Shown here piece by piece: positions 23,001 to 35,700 of a stretch of 64,000 bases of DNA. Below the pieces are notes generated by a model that made no database searches, had not been told where the DNA came from, and worked only from the letters and a program-made list of their open reading frames with translations. Made by a program: the position numbers and the translations under genes. The stretch comes from Portulaca oleracea. Its lineage: Eukaryota; Streptophyta; Magnoliopsida; Caryophyllales; Portulacaceae. Each line of letters starts with the position of its first letter. Positions within the stretch are counted from its first letter, which is position 1. Location of the stretch: NCBI GenBank assembly GCA_029582165.1, contig CM055881.1, positions 20,155,594 to 20,219,593 of the forward strand, written 5' to 3'.

Positions 23001-26000
23001 TTAGGATCTTGTTTTGGCATGATGTTTCGTGTAACAATTTTCTTCTTAAAGAACAATTCCAGATTCTTCATAGGATGGCTCAGGTGAAGGTGACAACTCA
23101 ACAAATCGTGTCATTGAATGGAGACTTTATTTGACTTTTGTGGGACCTCTTAATGACTGGGAAGAAGATAACATTTGTAGTTTGTTGGGTTTATTGGCTA
23201 AGAGGGTAGTTTTGCATGAGGGTAATGATGAGATTATTTTGCCTCGTGACTCGAAATGTTCCTTCACTCTTATCAAATTTTGTAGTATTGTTGTTAAGGA
23301 GCAAAGTGGAGTGGAATTCTTGCAAAGTCCATATGGATTCAAGGGCTCCTACTAAAGCCTTTTTCTTTGTCTGGGCACCACAAAAGGCAAGATTCCTGTG
23401 GTAGACATGCTCAAATGCAGTAGTGTTGCGGTCCTAGTAGGTGTCCAGTGTACTATAAGGAGGAAGAGTTTGTGGATCACTTTCTTGTCCATTGTTCATG
23501 GGTTTCTTTGCTTTTGAACCTTGCCTTTTCCTTCAGGGGGGTCTAGTAGGTTCCAGCAAGTAGTGTGAAGCATATCTTGATGGCTTGGAGGAGAAGGATG
23601 CAGAAAGGTTGGATTGATGGTATGTGGAATTCGGTTCCTTTAGTCATTTGGTGGCCCACTTGAAGGAATGAAGTGGATGGATTTTTGAGGACAAAACTTT
23701 GTCCCGTCCCTTGATGATTTCAATCTCTTTACTTTGTAAGAATGTTGTATAGTTGGTGTGTGGTGCTTAAGGGTGATAGAAGCTTGAAGTTTTTGATTTT
23801 ATGGATAATATCATTGATGGAAGCCCGAGGGCATAAGTGTGTTTTGTACTTTGCCCTTTTGAATATAGGCAATATTTTCCTTAAAGTCTTTGCAACATAT
23901 CTTTTGATTGCATATCAAAAAAGTTGGAGATAATCTTCATTCCCTTTGTGTGATTGTCACTTGTCTTTTTCTTCTTCAATTGTATCTTCCCATTAAAGAA
24001 GAAACTCGTCTGTTTGATTGTTGATTAGTTGTGTTAATATGTTACATTTTTAGAGTATTTTTTGTACGGATAAATATGTTGTTGAATGTTAAATGGTTAT
24101 GGTGGTAATCACTTTTGGAGTGTTTGGCATTGCATTCTTGTGTTCTTGATGTTATGTGCTACACTATTGATACTACTACTTGTTTAGGTGCTTGTGTCAC
24201 TCATTCGTGGACAACAGAGTGCACGCATGTCATTGTTGATCCGTTCATGAATGTGACAGAGGAAATAGTTGATGCTATCGTGGCTAAGAAATCTTTAGTA
24301 CTAAGTACTTGGTTGGAGGTACGTTCATGTTCAACTTTTATTCTTGTATTTCACAATAGTTTGTTACGGGAGGGTGTCAAATTACTTTCTACAGTAAATT
24401 GTTTTAAAATTTAGTAATATTAAGACGCTATGTGAGGCTTTCTTGCTGTTGGAAGTTCATGCAAAATCTCGCAAATACTAAAATGTTTCATTTTAATTCA
24501 ATACAACACTGATACTACTACAGTTAGCCAACTAAATCCTTCCAAATGAACTTATAAATTTTGAGAACTTCATGTATATTTAACACTTCAGCTCAAGTCA
24601 AAGGTGATAGAGAACTGAAAAATAAATAAAACGCTAAAGATACAAATTCAACATCCCCGTGTTATATTCAAGAGAAACATCTAGCATCCCCGTGCTGGAT
24701 TCAGGAAAAAATTAGCATTCCCGTGCATAGTTAGTAAGAATTCATGTATTGAGTATTCAATATCAATGTAGTGTGTTTCATAAAGGCTAGCAACCTTCCT
24801 AATATTAAAACTAACAGAAATAGGAACTAGAGTAATATTCCTAAACAATTAGGAAACTATAATATTCCTATAAGAACAGGAAACTAAAACATATAAAATA
24901 TCTAATTGTTTTTCCTTGATATAATAATATGTATTTCTATCATTCTCCCTGGATTGAAAGACACGCTCCTTCGGAGCGTCTGCATGAAGAAACATATCCT
25001 AAGGAAGCAGGAGCATAGTGATCAGATCTTCTCCTGGAAACAGGAATGATCAGGATGACGACCAGTCCAACAAACCAAGAAGTGTGGAAAACCACTAACA
25101 ATAGCACGAATAATCTTCTTGGCAAGAAGGCCGCCAAGATTAACACCAGAGGGCATAACAACGAACAATTCAACAAGAGGGAGTATAGGTACCTAAGTAG
25201 GAGAAGTCACAAACTTGCTTATAAAACTCACAAAGAACGGGGAAGGCGCAAAAGTACCTCGGCAAAGTGCAATAGTGAAGATAGGATGAAAAGATAAATC
25301 AGAAGGGAAGCCAAGTAACTATTGGAGCCAAAGTAATTTACAATCCAAATGGATCGAGCAAAATGCCAATGAAAAGAATGTTTTGGAAATTTTTTAGGAC
25401 AACTCTGTATTATCACATAATCAACCTCGATAAGCTCTAACTTTCGACAAAGTACATTAGCAGCATGTTTATAATTGTTAGTACTCAATGCAATTTTCTG
25501 TGGAACATTGGTATCCAAATCATGGATGTGTTTAGCACAAAATTCAGCAAATGCAGTGGGCCAATAATCAATTGGCAATGACACTAAATCAAGAGGAAGT
25601 CTAGGAACAACACCATGCACAACTTCAAATGGAGTTTGATGAGGGGGCATGTTCACAGCAAACTGCAATCTTAGGGGTTGTTTCTTAGCCCGAGTTGCTC
25701 TTAACTTACAATCTTTAAGCTTGTTAAATGCGTGGGATGAATAGGAGCTGACCTAGTTTTCTTCCCTCAAGCTTAAACTCGTACATGTTTTCCTTTCCAA
25801 AGTTGGTGGCATCTGTCATGAATCCAAGGGACCCAAAAGAATGTGAGCAACATCTATAGGTAAGACGTTACACCAAACAATATCAGAGTATCAGAGATGT
25901 CTTGTCTACCCAAGCAACTGCGAGAGGAGTGGAATAAGGTATGAGTTCAATGTCTAGAAGTCTCAGAGCAGACTTAGAAATCACATTCATAGGACTACCA

Positions 26001-29000
26001 CTATCAATCACTAAGCAAAGAATCTTACTGGCACATTGCATCTTAGTTTCGAAGATCGCAATTTGTTTCCATGAGGCAGGATTGGTTGAGAAAAGAAGAC
26101 AACGCATAACACTTAGATGGCCCTTTTCCTCCCTGTAACTCTCACTAGCCTTATCTCCCTCCACAGGATAGACAATTTCACTTACACCCTCTGTAGCATC
26201 AATAGGTGGGCTTCCTATGGTTACGATATGATTAGGACAACGAGAGGCATGATGTCCTTTCTCATGACACTTATGACACACAATAGACGATGTTGAGGGA
26301 AACGAGGATGAGCCACTTTAGTTGAATTAGCTGGCTGAGTGGGTTGGCTATTGGCTTAGGTAATTGACTTTCGTGGGTGGTGTCTCTATAGAAGGATGTC
26401 TTGTCAATGGTGCCAGGCTTACAGGGATAAGACTCCCTGGCTTGGGAAGTCCACCTATAAGGGTAGGAAGGCTTCTTGTATTTTTCAATTCTAAAGCCTT
26501 TTTGGTAAGCCTCTATTAAAGACTTAGGTTCATGGAGACTCATATCGCCTTAATTTTTTCATTAAGTCCATTAATAAACCTTTTTACAGTAACGCACTGT
26601 TCTTTTGTACCGTCACACCTAAGTTTCAATTCCTCAAATTGAGGATAATAATTGGACACACTAGTGGATTCTCTCAAGTTTAACCACTCATTCATCATTT
26701 GTTGCTTATGGAATGTTGGTAGATATTTTGCTTTCAATTTACGTTTCATCTCTTCGCACAATGTTATAGGGGGTTCATGCAAGTGTGTAATCTCTCATTC
26801 AACACTTTGCCAATATTTCATAGCAGACCCAACAAGTTTCGTCTGAGTGAATCGAATTCTAGCATTGTTTGTCATGCCACAAAATTCAAAGTAGTTATCT
26901 AGACGATGTATCCAGAAAGTGAACACCTTAGGATCATGTTGAACATCAAATTCAGGCACATCAACATTGACTGTACGAGTAACATCACAAGGGACATCAT
27001 GGTTGTTATTCTTAAGGGGATGATAACCATGCTTAGGTGAAGAATGTCTAGGGGGTGTGGGCATGGTTCCTATCTCTATGGTGCGAACTGTCATGAGCAT
27101 CATAATAGTGGCCTATACCAAGTTAAGGTTACAGTGATTATGGTGTCGGTAGGTCCAATATGAGGTGGGACCTTCACTAGGCTCTCCGATGATGGATCGC
27201 TATAAGGTTAGGGGTTCTTGTAACAACTTATCTTTCGGAGCAGGTTTGAGCACGTTATTATCAGGCACACACTTCAATAGATGAGACTCTGACCTTGGTT
27301 CTAATTTACTGACATTGCCATGGACACCACCTAAAGAGTTTGGAAGCTAGTCATGGTACTTTCTAAATCTTTGACCTTTTCTAAATTTTCTGTCTTTTCT
27401 TAAAGTCTGTTATCCCAAACTCCAACTCTTGCCTCAAGTCCTTAAACTCTCTCTTCTAATGATGCCATTGCTCTAGTGATTGACATACAAGGTTAAAGTA
27501 AATGTTTTTTTTTTCTTTTTCCAATATGCAACAAAGAACACACGGAGTAAATTCAATTAAAACTACTACTAACGAGCACGAGAAAGCAAAGCAACAAACA
27601 CAAGTATGAGTTATCCTAATTGTCCAGACCTTTTTTTTGTTTTTTCTTTTTTTTTTGAAAACAGAAAACAATTTTAAGACTCCAACAAAGCTTAATTAAT
27701 GACCGACTAATTATCAATTAACCTTAAATCAACGCAAGAATTTGAAATTTTGAACAAATTACGAGATACCAAGAAGACCTACTTCTTGAAACGAGAAACA
27801 CAGTCAATTAGGCAACAACTTCTGAAGGCACCAAGCAGCACCAGGAAAAAGTACCCCGGCAGCAGCAACAGTAGCACGATGACACCACACAGCAGCATCC
27901 TGGACAGTAGCACCGGTGAGAACTTCGGCAGCCTAGTGCTATGGCGTCAACAGGCAAGCACTGAGAGACTCACACGGACGAGCAGCAGACAACACGCATC
28001 AGATGGCAACTTTTAAGCACTTAGGGTTTCACAAAAATTAGGGCAAAAATTTCGGGTAATCTGAGGCTGGTTTAGCGCAATTAATGGAGGGATTCTGTAC
28101 AAGATTGGGTAGCAATGGCTGGGGTGAAGGCAGTTTGAAGTAGGTTGGCGAATTGAGAATGAATTTGAGGCATTAGGGTGTGAAAATTGGGGATTTCGCA
28201 GATTAGGGTTTGCGACATTGGGGATTTTACGGTTGGGTTGGTTGGGTGGCGGTAGCGGCGGTGGAATGAAGGTCGACTAACTAGGGCGGGTGGAGGGGTG
28301 GTGGTTGATGGTCCGTGGGTGATGCGGTGGGTTCCAGCAGAGGCAACAGCTAGGGTTTCTAGGCAGTTTACGTTTTGTTTTCAAGAATTGGATTGTAGCA
28401 GAAAGAAGGTTTAGGTCATTGTTCGGAATTGAGAACTTTCTATGATATCAAGTCGAGAACTGGAAAATAGATGAAGCTAAAGATACGAATCCAACATCCC
28501 CGTGTTGGATTATAGAGAAGAATTCAGCATTCCCGCGCTGGATTCAGGAAAAGATTAGCATCCCTGTGCATAATCAGTAAGAATTCATGTATTCAATATT
28601 CAATACATTCAATTTCAATGTAGCGCCTTTCATAAAGGCTAGTAAAGCCGTTATCTATACCTAAACAACCTTCCTAATACTAAGTCTAATAGAAATACGA
28701 AACAAGAATAATATTCCTAAACAATTAGGAAATTATAATATTCCTAATATGAGTAGGAAACTAGAACATATATAATGTCTAATTATTATTCCTAAATGTA
28801 ATAATATGTATTTCTAACATAGGTCTTCTCAACTTCATCCCAAACTACACATAAATTCCTCTACACTCTTCAGCAAACAAAGGCACATAAATTCCCCTAC
28901 GCTATTAAGCAAACAAACACCGGGTAATTTAGAGCTCTAAATAAAACTAATATCCATGACCCAAACGTACAATCTCAAGAACATGCAACCACAAACTCGA

Positions 29001-29685
29001 CAGCTTAAGTTGCCTCAACCCTACATGAAGCATGATTGCAAAGAATAGCTAATTGTTCAAGTTTTGTCAGAGCAAGTAACGTATAGTTCGTTATAGACAG
29101 TACGTGCAACATTTTCAACACTTTCACCTGTGAATTCTTTTATCCAAAAAAGAAAATCAATAATTGACATATTTAGTAAGTCAGCTCAGAAACATATTTA
29201 ACAAGTCGTCACTTTTCACATTTCCAACCACCAATATTATTCAGCAAAACCAGCACTTTTTGCACTTCATAACACAACGCTTTCAAATGCAGAAACGTAT
29301 CTAGCAAATCAACACTTTTTTGCACTTCAAAACACAAATATTGGCGTATTAAACAAAATGAGCATGTTTTGCACACTAACTACGAGAGTGTGTCCTCGCA
29401 TTTACTGTCTCAAAAGATCCTCACAGCTCTAAATTCATCCCACAATGTTATAAACGCCACCCTCTAATATTCAAAAGCAATAATAATTTTAGGAGAGAGG
29501 CACTCCTTGCTCTGTATTACCATTGTTTAAATAAACTTTGACAGCCATTTAATTCAAGCGAACTGGAGCGATCCATATATGCATTTTCGTCTTCTTCTTG
29601 ATCCAAATTTCTTAGGTCTCTCTCTCTCTCTCTCCCCCCCTCGTTTGCTCGGTTGTATGCTTTATTCCGTCTTCCATCTCTCTCT

Positions 29686-29726
<41 letters not shown>

Positions 29727-32700
29727 TATGTCCGTGTGTGCGCGCAGCATATGTGTGTATATGTGTATGTATGTGGTGTCTGTATGTGTAAGTAAAAAAG
29801 TAAGTAAGTAAGTAAGTAAGTCACACTTACATGTCTGGATTTCTTTAAATCTCACATTAATCTCGGGGCGTGAAATTGTTCACAAGTATTATTTAAAAGA
29901 GGTTACAGTTCAAGAGATAGTTCCATGGTATGCGGTCTTGGATTAGTGCCAAAGGAACATTTTTTTTGGAAGCATGAATGGTTTAGAAGAAAGAAGCGTG
30001 CTCGGTTTTATGGGCGTTAGCATTATTTGTTGATGTTTGGGGTTAACTTATCCAAAGTTTCCTTTTGAGGCCATTTGGAAGTCTAAGAGAATAGGCAACT
30101 TCAAGCTTTGTTCCTTTTAAAGCTTTGTTACTTGGATAGCATAAAAGGCAAGATTCCCACATAGGACATGCTCGAAAGAAGAAACTTCACATGAGCAAAT
30201 AGGTTTCCAATGAGCCTTGTGGAGGAAGAAGTAGATACCTTTTTGTTCATTGCTAGTGGGTTTCTTCACTCTGGAATTCGTTTCTTTCTTTTATGGGGCT
30301 AACTAGGTTTAAGCTTTTAACTTCAAAGATGTATTGGTTGCGTTGAGTAGATTAAAGAAGAGTTGGGTTAATGGTACTTGGAAGTTGGTTCCCTTGCTAT
30401 TTTGTGGGGTACTTGGAAATAGTAGGATCTAGGGAGTTTGAGAGAAATGCTTGATCTCTTTAAGATTTCAAGCTCTACTTCTGAGTTTTTTTCTGTGTAC
30501 TTGGAACCACGTGCTTTACAGTGGTATACAGATGCCTCTTTTGGAATTTGTAGATAAGATTTTGCTTGAGAGCTCAAGGGCATAATGGTTTCAATGTTGC
30601 CTTTTTGTTCACGAGTGTCATCCTTGTGGCGTCTCAGTAATAAATTGTTTTAATGACTCAAAAGAAACTTACTTTTCACTAGCTAACAGGATGAAAAAGA
30701 TAATATCTATTACTAAAAGATAGTTTCTAACTTCCTAAATTTTATTTCCCTGATATTGCATCATATTGTATATTGATAACATCTCTAGTTGTGCAGTTTG
30801 TTGTGGCAAATAGAATATGCAGCGAACTTCCTGGTGGCACTTCGTAAGCACCACCTTCCGTCCTTTGTTTTGACTTATGGTTAGTTTTGAGTTTTGTCAT
30901 ATGGTTATACTAATCTCTTCCTAATGTGCTATGTTGTGGGGGGCAGGTATGTACCAACATTGACTTTTGATGGTTCATCTGTGACAGTGGCTGATGCCAG
31001 GACTCGTGAAAACTGTTTAACAGGATACACTTTTCTGTTAGATGCTGCAAATCTGGTGATTTTCCACCTATGAGCATTGTACAGTGAATATAGACACACA
31101 CATGCATATATACTTGAGTAATTTGGGCATAGTTAATGTCCCTGTTGTCATTGTGCTTGAAAATATCAGGCCAGCAGTATTCTTATGATGTGATTGTTGA
31201 TGACTATTAAATTATTAATCATACAATTGCTCAGTCTTGAATTTTGGACGTCTTATTCTCTTTAAATGATCACAGTCAGTTATCTTGTGGCAGACATTTC
31301 TACCTTGTTTGTCATACTTTACTAGTACAGACTGTTTTCACCCATCCCTCCACACACACACACACACACCCATGTGCAAAAAAGGAATGCAGTTCTCTTG
31401 TTCCTGTTTGGAGATTCCAGAACTGTATTCGCAATCCTCACTTGAATGTAAGTTCTCACTTGTTTTCTCTTGTCAAACATGCAGTATAAATTTCAAGATA
31501 GGATGAAGTTGTTATTGGAGGTGGCTGGTGCAAAGGTTCTTTCAGTTGAGGATTTTGACTCGGATAGCCAGGTACAAGTGTTCATCTAGAAAGTCTAAGA
31601 TTTCTAATTTTTCAGTGAAGTTTCTGTTGTCGATAAAATTTGTTGTTGAATGTTAGTCACAAACATTTTTCAATAAACTGTGCTGTTTGATGTTTAGCTA
31701 GCAGGAAGAAGCCATGAATTGCACAACACAACTATGACTTATAGAAGAATAGTTATGAAGTTGTGCTTTGATATGTGTTTTCACTAAATCCCTTCAACAG
31801 TTTTACATAAGATGTCTTCAGAAAGTCCTTCAACTAAGACAGTTGAGCTGTGTCTAAGAATCTTTCCACCATTTGTTAAAATATGTTATTTGATGTGTTT
31901 TCTAGATGTATTCATCAGTATAATCCTTGCATTATATGTTCCTGGAATTCATTATGATCACCACATTTAGTAAATTGAATTTCGCTTGTGCTGAACTCCA
32001 ACAAAACTTTCATACAGGACCTCAGTGCAGAGAATAATCACCCGGTGTTTGTAGTTCCTGCTGCTGCTGATAGGTCCCGCCAGAGGTCTTCTTTCTCAAA
32101 AATAAATGAGATCAATTTGATTTCTGTTGTTATATCAGGACACTTGGACCCATCTAGTCTTGTACCTGCATCAGGTATGTTTCTTTGGGTATGCATTCTT
32201 GGATGGCTTAATTACTCAAAGATCTTCTATGGAAACTATATTGAATTGATGATATGCACCTCTCCTTCCCCTAGTCACGTGGATGAAGTGTTCTGTTTTA
32301 GTTGGCTACCGTGCAATGACAGTATTCAATGAATCCCTAGCAAGATAGACTGATAGAGCTAGGACTTACATAAATTGAGCTGTTCTTGATTGTTCTTTGT
32401 TTTGCCCCAAGATCTTAAAGGGTTGCCTTTGGGTGAAATCTATTGGGCTAGGAAATTGAAGAGTTTAAATATTGACGTAGTGAGGTTAATATTTATGAAT
32501 GTGAAGCACAAAATTTCACCCTCAATTCACCGCCTCAATGTAAAAAGTTTATGTATGGAAGAGTTCAAGTATGGAGACAAATAGCATAGGGACAAGGGGG
32601 ACGAGAAGATTCAAAAGTGGTCCCAAATCTAAATTTCTAATTGCGAAAGATATTGTAGTACAAAACAGATCGTGAGGGCTGGTGTATTATAAATCTACTC

Positions 32701-35700
32701 TTCTAAGAACTATCCTTGTTAAGCTTCTTTGCAAAGATTCAAAATCCTAATTAACCATCAGTATACGTTTGACAATAAGAAATATAACAACATTACCTTG
32801 AAACAGAGAAATATATTGGAAAAGTAACTCTGTAAACTTTATGCCATCCAACTTAATATGTCGATTTTCAGTTTGCATCATTCTTCCCTGTTTGATAAAG
32901 CTTGACCATGAGCAGCCCATGGTGAACCGAATGGCCTGTATCGAAATATTTGCAAAAGCTTCTGTACACTGCATTTTTGGGTTTGGGCTATAGAGGGGTC
33001 AACTTTTTTAAGATGCCAAAACACTAAGCAACTCTTTGGTCACTGGGATTTCAAGTGCCAACATCTTTCTGTTGCTGTTGCAGTCCTCTGCATTGTACTC
33101 TCTTGGTCTTCATCTGTGCTCCTCTCATATTAGTTCTCTTATATGTACAAAGATTGTAGGTCGACGCAGGTGCTTTAAAATGACAGTAATTCCTCAAATT
33201 ATACACTATGCTTATAGGGTGAAGGGCTTGGAACTTACCTTTCAACTGTGAGACAGAAAATACTACAAATTATCCAATTAAATCCAGACGAGAAATATAC
33301 TAACAACCTCAAGGATGAGGTGGTTGACCCTCAAAATACTGACAATGCTTGTTGGATTCAGGCCAGTTTGATTGTATCCTTAAGAAGTACCTAACTACTT
33401 CAATATAATGCTAAAAATAGCTACAAAATGTGGAAATAATATTAAAATACAAAAGATTTTGTTAACCCAACCTTTATTATTATCCTGCATCACCTTGGGT
33501 AAGAGTAGAGGTGTAGTTTGAGGCAGTACTTGGCTGGGCAGCAACATGAACACTGTGGCTGCAATATGGGCTTCAGAATGTGTCTCAATGGCTCTAATAC
33601 TTCGATGAATAGCAAATTTGATGTGAAACAGAATTTTAGTACTTCGATGAACTGATTTCGTTGATTCCATCTGAAGTATACTGGCATATGAATAGGAAGA
33701 AACCGAATGTACAATTTACAATGAATTAAAATTAGAAAATATGCTAATCTGAATTAAAATTCTGAAACTACAATTCCAAAGATTATACTTCTGTAAACTA
33801 TCATATTAGATAACTTTGAGAGTTCATCATAAACAAATATGAGTCTTATAATAAATGTTATCCTTAAGTAATATTTTCTTGAAATGAGAAATACAATGGA
33901 ATGATGCTAATTTTCTGTGTTGGGAAATAATATAATAATTTTCATTCTGCAGTGAAATGCTATAATGGACTTCCATTGTTTCATGGAAATCGTCTGAATG
34001 TATGCCTGTGTACCATATGTGTGCAACTGCACAATCACCATTTTGTTATGGTGCTTCAGATCAAATTTCATTTTTGGAATAAGTTTGTTTAGCAGGAACA
34101 ATCAATGCCATAGGAATACTTGCATGTTGATGACTTCTTTCTCTTGTACTTTGCATGTACATGGTAGGCTATCTGTCTTGAGATATTTTAGAGTTGAAGG
34201 TCTCTTTCTTCCCTCTTAGTTTCTTTACGTAATTTCTCTGTTTGATGTTGATCTCAATGCTTTTATTCTATCTACAGTTGTCCATGCTTTTTTGAACTTT
34301 TCCAGTTTGCATCATGTTTAGATGGGTCTGTTCCATGAAGCTTGGGCTAAATTTTTGTCCTTTCTCTGCAGTTGTGGTTTCATCTTCTTGTTCCACAGAT
34401 GAGACAGTTGTGGCAGATTCTGATGAAGAAAGGGAAACAGCAATTTCAGATAATGCAACTATTGATCATGCATTAGTGCAAAGGGTCGATGATAAGAATG
34501 AACGACCAAGGATTAGTGAACATGCTGCTCTTGCAGGTGAAGCTACTCAAAGTACAGAATTCATGCAGCAGAGTAACAGAACAGTAGCCAGAGAGGAGTA
34601 TAAGCTTAAGCTGGCCACTGAATATGAGATTAAGGGGACTAGATCTCCAAACCATGCACCTCCTTCACCAGGAAATGGATATACTACAAATTTTGTGGAG
34701 CCAAATAGAGAAGTACTCAGGAAAAGGGAGGTTGATCCTGAAATTGGCAATGTGGATATCCTGTACAGTCAGAATTTAATTGTACGGAGTACTACTCCGC
34801 AAGGTGCAGTTAAAAATTTCAAGCAATTTAGAAAGGTGAGTGTCTTGCTTTTCATTAATGATGAAACCTTTAGTTATGACTGTCATGGTACTGTCTATGC
34901 ACTTGTTGTGTCAATGTTTCTCTGTTTCTGTCCCCCATCCCCCCTCCAGGCCCTCCTCAATGTCCACTGATCATCCTTCATTCTTGCGTGCATGTATTCC
35001 AAACCTTCAAATTTATTAGCGAACCTTCAAATTTATCTCTTTGGAAAGCAGTTGGAGAGCATTCTGTTGCTTTTACTTCCTCCGTGCTTGCTGACTATCT
35101 TCAAATTGAGAAGGATTATTGGATGATAATACACTGGACTTTAGGGGTATTGGACAATAATGCACCCAGAACAATTCAGGTGGTCGTTGACTTGGTACCG
35201 GTTCTACTTTTAACTGATGTTTTTCTTTTTTTTTCCTAGAAAAAATATATTAATCATTCCACTTATGTGTACTTTCTTACATGGCAAAAACTTTTTCTGA
35301 AGACAGAAAGACTACACCTCAAAGTAAGACCGCCACCACGTCAACCACCACCGAAATTGTTTTGAGTGCATTATTATTATCCAATACCCACATAGAGTCC
35401 AAAAAAAAAAGTGCAGTGCATTATTATCCAATACCTCTGAAGTTTAGTGTATTATCGTCCAAAAATCCAATTGAGAATTAATAATTGCCAATAGCAGAAT
35501 AATATCCTAGTATTTGCTCCTTTTGTGCATGGGTGACAATTCCCTATGGTGTTGTTTCAATACACATCTTTATTATCCAAAAAGGCACAGAATAATTCCT
35601 TCACACATAATTCATCAGTATTCAGCATGTTTAAATTGAAATGTATCAGAGTAGCATTCTTTGTGGGCAGGGTATGTTACTCAATGAGCATGTATTTGTC

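Larger units (their letters stand above)
24605..28819 (-). mobile_element. defective gypsy retrotransposon with two LTRs
   Basis: It is flanked by LTRs at 24605-24942 and 28443-28819. Between them, on the minus strand, are a gag remnant (27490 to 26540), a zinc knuckle and protease (26281-25883) and an integrase C-terminal remnant (25668-25228). The reverse transcriptase and RNase H region is missing, so it cannot move by itself. The polypurine tract (minus strand CCAGGGAGAATGA) abuts the 24.94-kb LTR edge. I could not read a clean target duplication. It sits in NBS1 intron 5, opposite to the gene. Confidence 0.85.

Noticed and set aside
25228..27490. Functional retrotransposon polyprotein
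   Set aside because: The frames are broken by shifts and stops, and the reverse transcriptase region is absent.
29579..29824. Open frames with His-Thr or Val-Cys repeats
   Set aside because: They are translations of the (CA)n microsatellite cluster.
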